A DNA stretch of 64,000 nt from an uncultured Paracoccaceae bacterium (GCA_947498985.1 CANMMF010000005.1:62001-126000), one strand, 5' to 3'; counted from the stretch's first letter, positions 25,626-35,044 are shown. The notes: generated by a model not told the origin, from the sequence alone. Translations and numbers: made by a program.

Positions 25626-27567
25626 CACGATCCTGATCGCCAATCGCGGCGAAATCGCCTGCCGCGTGATCGAGACTGCCCGCGCCATGGGGCTGCGCAG
25701 CGTCGCGGTGCATTCGGATGTGGATGCGGGCGCAAAGCATGTGGCGCTGGCGGATGTGGCCGTGTCGCTGGGCGGGGCGAGCCCGGCCGAAAGCTACCTG
25801 CGCGGCGACGCGATCATCGAAGCCGCCAAAGCGACTGGCGCGCAGGCGATCCATCCGGGCTATGGCTTTCTGTCGGAAAACCCCGATTTCGTCGAGGCGG
25901 TCGAGACCGCCGGCCTGACCTTTATCGGCCCGGCGGCCAGCGCGATCCGCAAGATGGGGCTCAAGGATGCCGCCAAGGCGCTGATGGAGGAGGCGGGCGT
26001 GCCGGTGGTGCCGGGCTATCACGGGCGCGATCAGGATCCCGGGCATCTGGAGGTCGAGGCCGAGCGCATCGGCTATCCGGTGCTGATCAAGGCCGTGGCC
26101 GGCGGCGGCGGCAAGGGCATGCGGCTGGTCGAGAGCCCGGCGGGTTTTGTCGACGGGCTGGAACGCGCCAAGGCCGAGGCCCGCACCGCCTTTGGCAATG
26201 ACGCGGTGCTGATCGAGAAATTTGTGGAAAAACCCCGGCACATCGAAGTGCAGGTCTTTGGCGACGGGACATCGGCGCTGCATCTCTTCGAGCGGGATTG
26301 CTCGCTCCAGCGCCGCCACCAGAAGGTGATCGAAGAGGCGCCCGCGCCTGGCATGACCGAAGAGATGCGCGCGGCCATGGGTGCGGCAGCCGTGCGCGCA
26401 GCGCAAGCCATCGGATACAAGGGGGCGGGCACGGTGGAGTTCATCGTCGACGGCTCGGACGGGCTGAGGCCGGACGGGTTCTGGTTCATGGAGATGAACA
26501 CCCGCCTGCAGGTCGAACATCCCGTGACCGAAGCGATCACCGGCGTCGATCTGGTGGAATGGCAGATCCGCGTCGCCTCCGGCGAGGCGCTGCCCGCGCG
26601 GCAGGAGGATCTGGGCATCTCGGGACACGCGTTCGAGGCCCGGCTTTATGCCGAGGACGTGCCCGCGGGCTTCTTGCCTGCCACCGGCACGCTCACGCAT
26701 CTGCGCTTTCCCGACGATGTGCGCGCCGACAGCGGCGTGCGCGCGGGCGATACGATCTCGCCCTATTACGATCCGATGATCGCCAAGCTGGTGGTGCACG
26801 GGCCCACGCGGGCCGTGGCGCTGCGGCAACTGGCACGCGGGCTGCGGGACACGCGGGTGGCGGGCACCGTGACCAACCTCGCGTTTCTGGCCGCACTGGC
26901 CGGGCATGAGGGCTTTGCCGCGGGCGAGGTGGATACCGGGCTGATTGCGCGCGATCTCGACGCGCTGACAGCGGAACCTGAGGACAACCCGCGTGCACGG
27001 GCGCTGGCGGCGCTGGTCGCGGCGGGCCTGGTGGACAGGACCGATCCGCTGACGGGCTTCGCGCTCTGGCAGCCGCTGGCGCACACGGTCACGCTGCTCG
27101 AGGGCGAAACCGAACATGTGCTGCGGCTGAGCGTTGAGGGGCCGGGCCACGTCGATATCGCGCAGGACGGTGTCACGATCGCGGCGCGGCACGAGCCCTC
27201 GGGCTGGCGGCTCAACGGGCAACCGGCGGCACCATTTGCGCAGGCGGGCGAGGTGATCACCGTCTTTGACGATTGCGGGCGCCGCTATGTCGTGCCCGAT
27301 CTGCTGGACCGCGCAGGCGCCGCCGGGGCAGGGGCCAACATCACGCTGGCACCGATGCCGGGGCGGGTGGTCTCGGTGAATGTCTCGCCCGGGCAGATGG
27401 TCACGGCGGGAGACCGGCTGGTTGTGCTCGAGGCGATGAAGATGGAGCACACGATGACCGCCTGGCGCGACGGCGTGATCGCCGAGGTGCTCACCCGGGA
27501 CGGCGCGCAGGTCGAAGCGGGCGCGCCGCTGATCCGGCTCGAGGACGAGGAGGCGGCAGAGGCATGA
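25618..27567 (+). CDS. mccA: Methylcrotonyl-CoA carboxylase, biotin-carrying (alpha) subunit
   Basis: 649 aa. Biotin carboxylase domain (residues 1-450) with ILIANRGEIACRVI, the ATP-grasp glycine loop KAVAGGGGKGMRLV near 158 and EMNTRLQVEHPVTE near 292; a BT-like middle domain; and a C-terminal biotinyl domain with the lysine of EAMKMEH near 607. It carboxylates its biotin with bicarbonate and ATP, then hands CO2 to MccB. BirA, which attaches biotin, is encoded at 53138-53878 in the same window. It overlaps the GST gene by four bases. Confidence 0.93.
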   Translation: MFDTILIANRGEIACRVIETARAMGLRSVAVHSDVDAGAKHVALADVAVSLGGASPAESYLRGDAIIEAAKATGAQAIHPGYGFLSENPDFVEAVETAGLTFIGPAASAIRKMGLKDAAKALMEEAGVPVVPGYHGRDQDPGHLEVEAERIGYPVLIKAVAGGGGKGMRLVESPAGFVDGLERAKAEARTAFGNDAVLIEKFVEKPRHIEVQVFGDGTSALHLFERDCSLQRRHQKVIEEAPAPGMTEEMRAAMGAAAVRAAQAIGYKGAGTVEFIVDGSDGLRPDGFWFMEMNTRLQVEHPVTEAITGVDLVEWQIRVASGEALPARQEDLGISGHAFEARLYAEDVPAGFLPATGTLTHLRFPDDVRADSGVRAGDTISPYYDPMIAKLVVHGPTRAVALRQLARGLRDTRVAGTVTNLAFLAALAGHEGFAAGEVDTGLIARDLDALTAEPEDNPRARALAALVAAGLVDRTDPLTGFALWQPLAHTVTLLEGETEHVLRLSVEGPGHVDIAQDGVTIAARHEPSGWRLNGQPAAPFAQAGEVITVFDDCGRRYVVPDLLDRAGAAGAGANITLAPMPGRVVSVNVSPGQMVTAGDRLVVLEAMKMEHTMTAWRDGVIAEVLTRDGAQVEAGAPLIRLEDEEAAEA

Positions 27568-28232
27568 TCACGCTGCACCATGTGCAATATGGCCGGTCCT
27601 TCCGGGTGCTCTGGTTGATCGAGGAGATCGGCGTCGATGTGTTCGGCGGGCTCGATCTGCGCGAATACACCATCGGCGATCGCAGCATGCGAGACAGCGA
27701 TCTGCCGCGGCTCTCGCCCGCGATCCGGATCCCGGCCATCGCCTGTGACGGGCTGGAGATGAGCGAATCCGGCGCCATCGTGGAGCTGCTGACCGAGCGT
27801 CACGCGCCGGACCTCACCCGCGCAGCGGATCACCCCGAGCGGCCCGCCTTTCTGCAATGGCTGCATTACGCCGAGACCATGGCCAGCCTGATCGAACAGC
27901 TGAACCTGCAGATGGTCTTCCTGCGCCCGCCCGCAAAACCCTCGCCGATTGTGATCAAGCTCAACGTCGCGCGTCTGCGCGGCACGCTGGCCGGGCTCGA
28001 GGCGCGGCTGGGGCATCAGGGCTGGTTGCTGCCCGGCGGATTTTCCGGGGCCGATATCATGCTGGGCTTCAACCTCTTTGCGGCGCCGTACTACGTCGAC
28101 ATGGCGGCGTTCCCGAAGCTGCTGGCCTACAAGGCGCGGATGGAAGCGCGGCCTGCCTATCAGCGCGCGGTGGCGCGCGAGGGACCGCAGCGGTTTTATG
28201 ACAAGCCGTTTTATCCGGTGCCCGAAGACTGA
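27564..28232 (+). CDS. Glutathione S-transferase family protein
   Basis: 222 aa, N-terminal thioredoxin-like domain and C-terminal helical domain. ITLHHVQYGRSFRVLWLIEE and the MSESGAIVELL glutathione-binding turn (near residue 69) are visible; the catalytic Tyr/Ser/Cys cannot be assigned safely. The C-terminal GFSGADIMLGF is the usual N-capping region. The ATG overlaps the mccA stop (ATGA). The family acts in conjugation of electrophiles; a role in handling reactive enoyl-CoA intermediates is possible but speculative. Confidence 0.85.
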   Translation: MITLHHVQYGRSFRVLWLIEEIGVDVFGGLDLREYTIGDRSMRDSDLPRLSPAIRIPAIACDGLEMSESGAIVELLTERHAPDLTRAADHPERPAFLQWLHYAETMASLIEQLNLQMVFLRPPAKPSPIVIKLNVARLRGTLAGLEARLGHQGWLLPGGFSGADIMLGFNLFAAPYYVDMAAFPKLLAYKARMEARPAYQRAVAREGPQRFYDKPFYPVPED

Positions 28233-28260
28233 AGACGGTGTCCGGGGCAGCTGTTGCTGT

Positions 28261-28283
28261 GGCGTATTTGGAAAGAGAAGAAG
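28261..28283 (+). repeat. Dispersed intergenic repeat, copy B (truncated)
   Basis: Only the right part of the element remains: GGCGTATTTGGAAAGAGAAGAAG. Compare the tail of copies at 3541 and 53080. The GC hairpin part is eroded. It ends 17 bp before the HMG-CoA lyase start. Confidence 0.6.
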
Positions 28284-28300
28284 CTGCGGGGGAGTGGATC

Positions 28301-29158
28301 ATGTCGAACCGGGTCGAGATCTTCGAGGTGGGTCCGCGCGACGGGTTGCAGAACGAAAAGGCCGCGATTGCCACGGCGGACAAGATCGCGCTGGTCGATT
28401 GCCTGTCGCATGCGGGGTTTTCGCGGATCGAATGTGCGTCGTTTGTCAGCCCGAAATGGGTGCCGCAGATGGCCGACAGCGCCGAGGTTCTGGCGGGCAT
28501 CACCCGGGCGGACGGGGTGTCCTACGCCGCGCTGACGCCCAATATGACAGGGCTGGAGCGCGCGCAGGCGGCGGGCGCGGACGAGGTGGCGATTTTCGGC
28601 TCGGCCTCAGAAGGGTTCAGCCGCGCCAATATCAACGCCTCCATCGCCGAAAGCCTCGCGCGGTTTGCGCCGGTGGCGGAGGCGGCGCGCGCGGCGGATC
28701 TGCCGGTGCGCGGCTACGTCTCCTGCGTTGTGGAATGCCCTTATGACGGGGCGGTGGCGCCGGAGGCCGTGGCGCGGGTTGCGGCGGCGCTGCGCGACAT
28801 GGGCTGTTACGAGATCAGCCTTGGCGACACGATCGGGCGCGGCACGCCGGAGGCGGTGGATGCGATGCTGGAGGCGGTGTTGCAGGAACTGCCCGCAGCA
28901 CGGCTGGCGGGGCATTTCCACGACACCTCGGGGCGGGCGCTGGAGAATATCGAGGTCGCCCTGGCCCGCGGTCTGCGGGTCTTTGACGCGGCGGTGGGCG
29001 GGCTCGGAGGCTGTCCCTATGCGCCGGGGGCGGCGGGCAACGTGGCCACCGAAGCCGTAGAGGCGCGGCTCAAGGCGCTGGGCTACGAGACCGGTCTCGA
29101 TGCGGATGTGATCGCGCAGGCGGCGCAGATGGCAAGGGCGCTTCGGGGGGCTGGCTGA
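28301..29158 (+). CDS. mvaB: Hydroxymethylglutaryl-CoA lyase
   Basis: 285 aa TIM-barrel aldolase. It cleaves HMG-CoA to acetyl-CoA and acetoacetate, the last step of leucine degradation. The catalytic/metal motif VGPRDGLQNEK is at residues 9-19; SPKWVPQMAD, the metal ligands of AGHFHDTSG near 205 and the cysteine loop GGLGGCPYAPGAAGN near 234 are all present. The ATG at 28301 is preceded by GGGGGAG. It shares a base with the DUF6653 gene start. Confidence 0.93.
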   Translation: MSNRVEIFEVGPRDGLQNEKAAIATADKIALVDCLSHAGFSRIECASFVSPKWVPQMADSAEVLAGITRADGVSYAALTPNMTGLERAQAAGADEVAIFGSASEGFSRANINASIAESLARFAPVAEAARAADLPVRGYVSCVVECPYDGAVAPEAVARVAAALRDMGCYEISLGDTIGRGTPEAVDAMLEAVLQELPAARLAGHFHDTSGRALENIEVALARGLRVFDAAVGGLGGCPYAPGAAGNVATEAVEARLKALGYETGLDADVIAQAAQMARALRGAG

Positions 29159-29667
29159 TGGATGTCTTCGAGGCCGCTTCGCGCGCTTTTGCGATGTCGG
29201 ACGCCGCCTGGCGGCGCCATGCCAATCCGTGGTCAGGCTGGACGCGGCTCTTTCTGGGGCTGCCGCTGATTGCGCTGGCGATCTGGAGCCGGGTCTGGCT
29301 GGGCTGGGGCGCGCTGGTGCTGCTGGCGGCTCTGGCGGTGTGGCTCTGGCTCAACCCGCGGCTTTTCCCCGAACCTGCGCATTTCGACGCCTGGGTCAGC
29401 CGCGCGGTTCTGGGCGAAAAGGTGTTCCTGGAGCATCGCGATGCGCTGCCGCGACATCACGTGCGGATGGCCCATGTCCTGGCCTGGGCGAGCCTGCCGG
29501 GTCTGGTGATCCTGGCCGTCGGGCTCTGGGCCTATTGGCCGGGATGGGTGCTGACTGGCATCGTGCTGACGGTGCTGCCAAAGCTGTGGTTTCTCGACCG
29601 CATGGTCTGGATCCTGCAGGATTGGCAGGAGGCCGGTGGCGCGGTCTGGGCAGAGACGGCGCGCTGA
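29158..29667 (+). CDS. DUF6653-like integral membrane protein
   Basis: 169 aa with four hydrophobic segments in two hairpins (about residues 33-63 and 103-140). HANPWSGWTRLF near residue 21 and the middle LNPRLFPEP match the DUF6653-type family as I recall it. No function is known. It lies between HMG-CoA lyase and the hydratase in the leucine operon, overlapping the former by one base, so it is co-transcribed. Confidence 0.65.
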   Translation: MDVFEAASRAFAMSDAAWRRHANPWSGWTRLFLGLPLIALAIWSRVWLGWGALVLLAALAVWLWLNPRLFPEPAHFDAWVSRAVLGEKVFLEHRDALPRHHVRMAHVLAWASLPGLVILAVGLWAYWPGWVLTGIVLTVLPKLWFLDRMVWILQDWQEAGGAVWAETAR

Positions 29668-29698
29668 GCGTGCCGCGAGACGGCAAGAGGAGGGATCC

Positions 29699-30487
29699 AT
29701 GACCGAGTTCATCGAGGTGGCGCGTGACACGCGCGGCGTGGCGACGCTGTGGCTGTCGCGGGCCGACAAGCACAACGCGCTCTCGGCGGAGATGATGCAG
29801 CAGCTGGAGGATGCCGCGCGCGATCTGGCGCAGCAGCAGACGGTGCGCGTCGTGGTGCTGGCCGCGCGCGGCAAGAGCTTCTGCGCGGGGGGCGATCTGG
29901 CCTGGATGCGCGCGCAGTTCGAGATGGACAGCGCGACGCGACGCCGGGAATCGGCGCGCATCGCCACCGCGCTGATGGCGCTTTACGACCTGCCGCAACC
30001 GCTGATCGGGCGGATCCACGGCAACGCTTTTGGCGGCGGGGTGGGGCTTGCTTCGGTCTGCGATGTCACGATCGGGGTGAGCGGCGTGAAGATGGGGCTG
30101 ACGGAGACCCGGCTGGGGCTGATCCCGGCCAATATCGGGCCATACGTGATTGCACGCATGGGTGCTGTGAGGGCGCGCGAGGTCTTCATGAACGCGCGGA
30201 TCTTTGACGCGGAGGAAGCCGTGCGTCTCAACATCCTGACCCGCGCCGTGTCCGAGGACAGATTGGACAACGCGGTCGAGGCCGAGGTGGCGCCCTATCT
30301 GGAGTGCGCGCCGGGCGCTGTGGCGGATGCGAAAGCCTTGCTGCGCAGCCTCTCGGGTGGCGTGACGCAGGATCAGGTGGAGTTTGCCATCGATGCGCTG
30401 GCGCGGCGCTGGGAGAGCGACGAGGCGCGGGACGGCGTCGGGGCGTTTTTCGACAAGCGTGCGCCGGGCTGGCAGCCTCGGGATTGA
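29699..30487 (+). CDS. liuC: Methylglutaconyl-CoA hydratase (crotonase family)
   Basis: 262 aa enoyl-CoA hydratase/isomerase fold. The oxyanion-hole segments AARGKSFCAGGDLAWM near residue 56 and GNAFGGGVGLASVCD near 109 are clear, as is the catalytic ETRLGLIPANIGPYV near 139. Position as last gene of the ivd-mcc operon assigns it to hydration of 3-methylglutaconyl-CoA to HMG-CoA. Sequence alone would also allow another short-chain hydratase. AGAGGAGGGA before the ATG at 29699 is a strong ribosome-binding site. Confidence 0.88.
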   Translation: MTEFIEVARDTRGVATLWLSRADKHNALSAEMMQQLEDAARDLAQQQTVRVVVLAARGKSFCAGGDLAWMRAQFEMDSATRRRESARIATALMALYDLPQPLIGRIHGNAFGGGVGLASVCDVTIGVSGVKMGLTETRLGLIPANIGPYVIARMGAVRAREVFMNARIFDAEEAVRLNILTRAVSEDRLDNAVEAEVAPYLECAPGAVADAKALLRSLSGGVTQDQVEFAIDALARRWESDEARDGVGAFFDKRAPGWQPRD

Positions 30488-30551
30488 CGGGTGAGGAATG
30501 GCGTTCAGGTTGTTGATATATCATGATTAACCCCGCTGACAATGTGCCTGA

Positions 30552-30942
30552 ATGACGGTCCAGATCGCCCATCTCTACGCCTCTTTGTGCGGTGCCATCG
30601 TGGCTTTCCAGATCGCGCTGATCGCCGGTGCACCGCTGGGCCCCTACACGCAGGGCGGCCAGCATCCCGGGCCTTTGCCGCGTTCGGGGCGGATCATCGC
30701 GGCGCTGTCGATCCCGGTGCTGGTCTTCCAGGCGCTGGCCATGGTCTCGGCGGCGGGGTTCAGGGGGGCTGGACTGGCCGCTCTGGACCGGTTGGACGGC
30801 GGTGGGGATCTCGGCGCTGGCGACGGTGCTCAACTGGATCACCCCCTCGGCGCGGGAACGCGCGGTCTGGGGGCCGGTCATGCTGGTGATGCTGTCGCTG
30901 GCGCTTTATGTGATGGTTTTCGGGGCAACGCTCAGCGCCTGA
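30552..30942 (+). pseudogene. Four-helix membrane protein gene interrupted by a +1 frameshift
   Basis: The first frame (from ATG 30552) codes for hydrophobic helices up to about 30762; from there the sensible membrane protein continues in the +1 frame to the TGA at 30940-30942, with LDWPLWTGWTAVG and VMLVMLSLALYVMVFG. The switch lies at a run of six G (30763-30768). Removing one G joins the two parts into about 129 aa with four helices. It may be a real mutation, a phase-variable tract or a sequencing error. No family is recognised. Confidence 0.65.
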
Positions 30943-31161
30943 ATGCCGCAAGGGCAGGCACGCATGCCCGGCCCGCCGCGCAGTCTCCGGCGCTAAAATA
31001 TTGAATTGGCGTCACCTTTCCCGCGATTGAAGGCCCGGGGCTGCGCCCATGCGCCGCCCCGAAACACCGCCCCTTGAGGTTGACCCTCCCGACCCACACG
31101 GCTATTCCGAAAGACAGCCAATGCGCGCGGGCCTGCGCGCATCAAAAAGGGAGCCGTCCCC

Positions 31162-31527
31162 ATGGATGAGATGCTGCGGGAATACCTTCCCATACTCGTC
31201 TTTCTGGCCATCGCGATTGCGCTTGGCCTCGTGCTGATCCTCGCCGCCGTGGTGATCGCCGTCCGCAACCCCGATCCCGAGAAAGTCAGCGCCTATGAGT
31301 GCGGATTCAACGCCTTCGACGACGCACGCATGAAATTCGATGTGCGGTTCTACCTCGTGGCGATCCTCTTCATCATCTTCGATCTGGAGATCGCGTTCCT
31401 CTTTCCCTGGGCCGTTGCGTTCCAGGATGTGAGCATGGTGGGCTTCTGGTCGATGATGGTGTTCCTTGGCGTGCTGACCATCGGCTTTGCCTATGAGTGG
31501 AAAAAGGGAGCGCTGGAATGGGAGTGA
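31162..31527 (+). CDS. nuoA: NADH-quinone oxidoreductase subunit A
   Basis: 121 aa, three membrane helices. The conserved loop [10 protein letters not shown] near residue 43 contains the cysteine that marks the quinone-site conformation in complex I. The following [20 protein letters not shown] is the classic ND3 motif. AAAGGGAG precedes the ATG at 31162. It opens the 14-subunit nuo operon and overlaps nuoB by ten bases. Confidence 0.95.
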   Translation: MDEMLREYLPILVFLAIAIALGLVLILAAVVIAVRNPDPEKVSAYECGFNAFDDARMKFDVRFYLVAILFIIFDLEIAFLFPWAVAFQDVSMVGFWSMMVFLGVLTIGFAYEWKKGALEWE

Positions 31528-32063
31528 TGACCGACACCGGCTCCGGCGTGGGGCATGTGGGGGCGGACCGCGAGGTTGCCACACAGACCCTGAACCGCGA
31601 GCTGCAGGACAAGGGCTTCCTGCTGACCTCGACCGAGGACATCATCAACTGGGCGCGCACCGGATCTTTGCACTGGATGACCTTCGGGCTGGCCTGCTGC
31701 GCGGTCGAGATGATGCACACCGCGATGCCGCGCTACGATCTGGAACGCTTCGGCACCGCGCCGCGCGCGTCGCCGCGCCAGTCGGACCTGATGATTGTGG
31801 CGGGCACGCTGACCAACAAGATGGCCCCCGCCCTGCGCAAGGTCTACGACCAGATGCCGGAGCCGCGCTACGTGATCTCCATGGGCTCCTGCGCCAATGG
31901 CGGCGGCTACTATCACTACAGCTATTCCGTGGTGCGCGGCTGCGACCGGATCGTTCCAGTGGATGTCTACGTCCCGGGCTGCCCGCCCACCGCGGAGGCG
32001 CTGCTCTACGGGATCATGGCGCTGCAAAAGAAAATCCGCCGCACGGGAACGCTGGTACGATGA
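31518..32063 (+). CDS. nuoB: NADH-quinone oxidoreductase subunit B
   Basis: 181 aa, peripheral arm subunit holding 4Fe-4S cluster N2, the last electron donor to quinone. Cluster ligands are visible in [10 protein letters not shown] near residue 54, [10 protein letters not shown] and [10 protein letters not shown] near 152. The start is ATG 31518, seven bases after GGGAG; a second ATG at 31527 has no properly spaced site. Its stop overlaps the start of the following monooxygenase-like gene (ATGA). Confidence 0.95.
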   Translation: MGVMTDTGSGVGHVGADREVATQTLNRELQDKGFLLTSTEDIINWARTGSLHWMTFGLACCAVEMMHTAMPRYDLERFGTAPRASPRQSDLMIVAGTLTNKMAPALRKVYDQMPEPRYVISMGSCANGGGYYHYSYSVVRGCDRIVPVDVYVPGCPPTAEALLYGIMALQKKIRRTGTLVR

Positions 32064-32383
32064 GCAACCCCGTCACGCGCAAATGGGAAGCGCAGATCGC
32101 GCAACGCGATGTCGCGGACTGGGTCGCTGCGTATCGCGCACGGGTTCTTGACGGCATGCGGTCGATTGACGGCTTCCGCGATGTGACGTTTCTGGTAGAG
32201 CGCGACGAAGACCCGGCCTGCGTGACGGTGCTGACCACATGGGACAGCATGGATGCGATCCGACGCTTTGCCGGGGCAGATGCGGCCAGGACCGTGCTGC
32301 CCGACTTCATGGCACCGTTCTCTCCCCGATATGACAGTCAGGCCACCTTTCACGATCAGGTCCTGCAGGAGACAAGCGCATGA
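32060..32383 (+). CDS. ABM-like dimeric alpha/beta-barrel protein
   Basis: 107 aa. The pattern [26 protein letters not shown] followed by [18 protein letters not shown] is that of antibiotic-biosynthesis-monooxygenase-like domains (shown here as two segments of the same fold). These form dimers; known members are quinol monooxygenases, heme-degrading enzymes or have no enzymatic role. It overlaps nuoB and nuoC by four bases each, so it is made together with complex I. A link to quinone chemistry is attractive but not shown. Confidence 0.7.
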   Translation: MSNPVTRKWEAQIAQRDVADWVAAYRARVLDGMRSIDGFRDVTFLVERDEDPACVTVLTTWDSMDAIRRFAGADAARTVLPDFMAPFSPRYDSQATFHDQVLQETSA

Positions 32384-32988
32384 CAGACGCCCTGACCGAA
32401 CTCGGCACCCATATCGAGCTCAAGCGCCCCGATTGCGTTCTGGGCTGGGACGTCACGCATGGCGAGCTCAACATCGATGTGGCGCCGTCCAACATCCGTG
32501 GCTTTGTCGAGTTCCTGAAGACCGACCAGACCTGCCGGTTCAGCTCTCTGGTGGACATCACCGGGGTCGATTATCCGCAGCGGCCCAAGCGCTTCGACGT
32601 CGTCTATCACTTCCTGTCGATGTACCAGAACCACCGCATCCGGCTGCGCGTCAGCATCCGCGAAGAGGACATGGTGCCGTCGATTGTGACCGTTCACCCC
32701 TCGGCCAACTGGTTCGAGCGCGAGGTGTTCGACATGTTCGGCATCCTGTTTTCCGGGCACCCGGACCTGCGGCGGATCCTGACCGATTACGGCTTTCGAG
32801 GATATCCGCTGCGCAAGGATTTCCCGACCACCGGCTATACCGAGCTGCGCTACGATGAAGAGCAGAAACGCGTGGTCTATGAGCCAGTCAATCTGGTGCA
32901 GGAATACCGGCAGTTCGACTTCATGAGCCCCTGGGAAGGCGCGCAATACGTGTTGCCCGGGGATGAGAAGGAAGGGGAAAAGGCATGA
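32380..32988 (+). CDS. nuoC: NADH-quinone oxidoreductase subunit C
   Basis: 202 aa, peripheral arm subunit (30 kDa type). The signature [26 protein letters not shown] occurs near residues 108-133, here given as its ends, with [15 protein letters not shown] following. NuoC is separate from NuoD, the usual arrangement in alphaproteobacteria. It starts within the ABM-like gene end and is followed by a coupled 36-codon ORF. Confidence 0.95.
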   Translation: MTDALTELGTHIELKRPDCVLGWDVTHGELNIDVAPSNIRGFVEFLKTDQTCRFSSLVDITGVDYPQRPKRFDVVYHFLSMYQNHRIRLRVSIREEDMVPSIVTVHPSANWFEREVFDMFGILFSGHPDLRRILTDYGFRGYPLRKDFPTTGYTELRYDEEQKRVVYEPVNLVQEYRQFDFMSPWEGAQYVLPGDEKEGEKA

Positions 32989-33095
32989 CCCCGCTGGAGC
33001 GCGCGTTCTGGATTGTGCTGATCGGACCGTTACTCTTTCTGGTGCCGTCCCTGCGCCGTCGTTTTTTCCTTCTCAAAACGCCCGAGGTGTCCTGA
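32985..33095 (+). CDS. Small ORF, 36 aa, one membrane helix
   Basis: Starts [15 protein letters not shown] and continues as a hydrophobic helix of about 16-18 residues, then RRR, a positive-inside anchor. The ATG overlaps the nuoC stop (ATGA) and the TGA overlaps the next ATG (TGATG). No family is recognised. Coupling on both sides and the clean membrane profile argue for expression. First of five small ORFs between nuoC and nuoD. Confidence 0.55.
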   Translation: MTPLERAFWIVLIGPLLFLVPSLRRRFFLLKTPEVS

Positions 33096-33268
33096 TGGAG
33101 TTTCTGATCTGGATCGTGGTCGTCGCCGCAACGATCATCCCGATGCTCAAGCTGCTGCCGCATTTCGGGATCAACAAGAACTGGGCGTTCGCCTGTGTCA
33201 TCTCGCCGGTGGCGATTGTTCTGCTCTGGATGATGGCGATGAAACTGCAAGAGATGGAGCGCCGCTGA
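33095..33268 (+). CDS. Small membrane protein, 57 aa, two helices
   Basis: A hairpin of two hydrophobic segments (residues about 3-21 and 30-48) separated by the loop PHFGINKNW. GAGGTG lies seven bases before the ATG. TGATG overlaps join it to the ORFs on either side. No known family; size and topology recall accessory subunits of membrane complexes, which is only a suggestion. Confidence 0.6.
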   Translation: MEFLIWIVVVAATIIPMLKLLPHFGINKNWAFACVISPVAIVLLWMMAMKLQEMERR

Positions 33269-33402
33269 TGGGTTCGTTGATCGACATGCTCAAGGAACTG
33301 GCCGAGGCGCTGTTCCCTCAGACACCGGACCGTGTCGCCATCCCTGTCGAAAAGAACAAGCGGCGTTATACGCTTCGCCCCGGCGGAGATACGCGCAAAT
33401 GA
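33268..33402 (+). CDS. Small ORF, 44 aa, soluble
   Basis: An amphipathic N-terminal helix (MGSLIDMLKELAEALFP) is followed by a basic tail with KNKRRYTLRPGGD. No membrane helix. ATG in a TGATG overlap with the upstream ORF, GGAG upstream; its end overlaps the next ORF by four bases. Unknown function. Confidence 0.5.
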   Translation: MGSLIDMLKELAEALFPQTPDRVAIPVEKNKRRYTLRPGGDTRK

Positions 33403-33503
33403 GCTTTGCGCAGATAGCGGCATTCCATGCTTGCAGCCTTACAGGGTTCGCGGCGGGCGCGGGCCCGCTTATGCTGCACAATGGCGCTTGGATCAGGGGG
33501 TAG
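33399..33503 (+). CDS. Small ORF, 34 aa
   Basis: MSFAQIAAFHACSLTGFAAG and a short weakly hydrophobic tail. ATGA overlap with the upstream ORF and GGAG twelve bases before. It ends four bases before the GTG of the next gene. The weakest member of the cluster; it may be chance or a ribosome relay. Confidence 0.35.
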   Translation: MSFAQIAAFHACSLTGFAAGAGPLMLHNGAWIRG

Positions 33504-33506
33504 GGC

Positions 33507-33824
33507 GTGGGCTACTGGCTGCTGGAAAACACACCTGATTGGGCACTGGTCAGCGCTGCTGTGCTGGTGTCTTTCTGTGTACTGGTGATTTCTCTGTCAG
33601 CCTTTCTGCGTCAGAGCCGTGGGGACAGGATCAGGACATATGGGCTCCGGCACCATCTGGAACATGTGGAACAGATCGCAAGGACCGAGCGTCGCGCGTT
33701 GGAACTTGATCGGGATGATGCGGAAAGCGAAGCGCTGTCGTTGATGCACGACGTAAATGCTCTGAAAATCAAAGGACTGCACTCGGGCTATATTGAGCCG
33801 ACGCGCATGGAGAGAAAGCTATGA
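33507..33824 (+). CDS. Membrane-anchored coiled-coil protein, 105 aa
   Basis: One N-terminal helix (residues about 13-34) followed by a charged, probably coiled-coil stretch ([20 protein letters not shown] near 50-70). The start is GTG at 33507, with GGGGG at 33496-33500. Its stop overlaps the nuoD start. No family recognised. The layout suggests a bitopic protein with a cytoplasmic helical rod. Confidence 0.55.
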   Translation: MGYWLLENTPDWALVSAAVLVSFCVLVISLSAFLRQSRGDRIRTYGLRHHLEHVEQIARTERRALELDRDDAESEALSLMHDVNALKIKGLHSGYIEPTRMERKL

Positions 33825-35044
33825 TGGACGGCTCCAAAGGTTTCGAAGACGCCCTGACGGGTGAACAGCAGATCCGCAACTTCAACATCAACTTCGGCCC
33901 GCAACACCCTGCGGCGCATGGTGTTTTGCGGCTGGTGCTTGAGCTTGACGGGGAGATCGTTGAGCGCTGCGACCCGCATATCGGGCTGTTGCATCGCGGC
34001 ACCGAAAAGCTGATGGAGAGCCGCACCTATCTGCAGAACCTGCCCTATTTCGACCGGCTCGACTACGTAAGCCCGATGAACCAGGAACACGCCTGGTGTC
34101 TGGCCATCGAACGGCTCACCGGCGTCGAGGTGCCGCGCCGCGCCAGCCTGATCCGGGTGCTTTATTCGGAGATCGGGCGGATCCTCAGCCATCTGCTCAA
34201 CGTCACGACGCAGGCGATGGATGTGGGCGCGCTGACGCCGCCGCTCTGGGGCTTCGAGGAACGCGAAAAGCTCATGGTGTTCTACGAGCGGGCCTGCGGC
34301 GCGCGGCTGCACGCGGCCTATTTCCGGCCCGGCGGCGTGCATCAGGATCTGCCGCCCGACCTCATCGACGATATCGAGACCTGGGCCAAGGAGTTTCCCG
34401 CCGTGCTCGCCGATATCGACGGGCTTCTGACCGAAAACCGGATCTTCAAACAGCGCAACGCCGATATCGGCGTGGTCAACGAGGAAGAGATCAACGAGTG
34501 GGGCTTTTCCGGCGTCATGGTGCGCGGCTCGGGCCTCGCCTGGGATCTGCGCCGCGCGCAACCCTATGAATGTTATGACGAGTTTGAGTTCCAGATCCCC
34601 GTGGGCAAGAACGGCGACTGTTATGACCGCTACTTGGTGCGGATGGAGGAGATGCGCCAGTCGCTGCACATCATCCATCAATGCATCGAGAAGCTGCGCG
34701 CGCCCGAAGGTCAGGGCGACGTGCTGGCGCGCGGAAAGATCACACCGCCACCGCGCGGCGAGATGAAGACCTCGATGGAAGCGCTGATCCACCATTTCAA
34801 GCTGTACACCGAAGGGTTCCGCGTGCCCGAGGGTGAGGTCTACGCCGCCGTCGAGGCGCCCAAGGGCGAGTTCGGGGTCTATCTGGTGGCCGACGGCTCC
34901 AACAAACCCTATCGCGCCAAGCTGCGCGCGCCGGGCTTTCTGCATCTGCAGGCGATGGATCATGTCGCGACCGGGCACCAGCTGGCGGATGTCGCCGCGA
35001 TCATCGGCACGCTTGATGTGGTGTTCGGAGAGATCGACAGATGA
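33821..35044 (+). CDS. nuoD: NADH-quinone oxidoreductase subunit D
   Basis: 407 aa, 49-kDa subunit lining the quinone pocket. The N-terminal [19 protein letters not shown] and [14 protein letters not shown] segments hold the histidines and other residues of the site; the C-terminus ends in the usual [12 protein letters not shown]. Two adjacent ATG codons (33821, 33824) are possible starts. It overlaps the exported-protein gene after it by four bases. Confidence 0.95.
   Translation: MMDGSKGFEDALTGEQQIRNFNINFGPQHPAAHGVLRLVLELDGEIVERCDPHIGLLHRGTEKLMESRTYLQNLPYFDRLDYVSPMNQEHAWCLAIERLTGVEVPRRASLIRVLYSEIGRILSHLLNVTTQAMDVGALTPPLWGFEEREKLMVFYERACGARLHAAYFRPGGVHQDLPPDLIDDIETWAKEFPAVLADIDGLLTENRIFKQRNADIGVVNEEEINEWGFSGVMVRGSGLAWDLRRAQPYECYDEFEFQIPVGKNGDCYDRYLVRMEEMRQSLHIIHQCIEKLRAPEGQGDVLARGKITPPPRGEMKTSMEALIHHFKLYTEGFRVPEGEVYAAVEAPKGEFGVYLVADGSNKPYRAKLRAPGFLHLQAMDHVATGHQLADVAAIIGTLDVVFGEIDR

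Noticed and set aside
30991-31030. Promoter for nuoA around TAAAATATTGAAT
   Set aside because: TAAAAT resembles a -10 but no -35 lies at proper distance; too weak to list as a feature.
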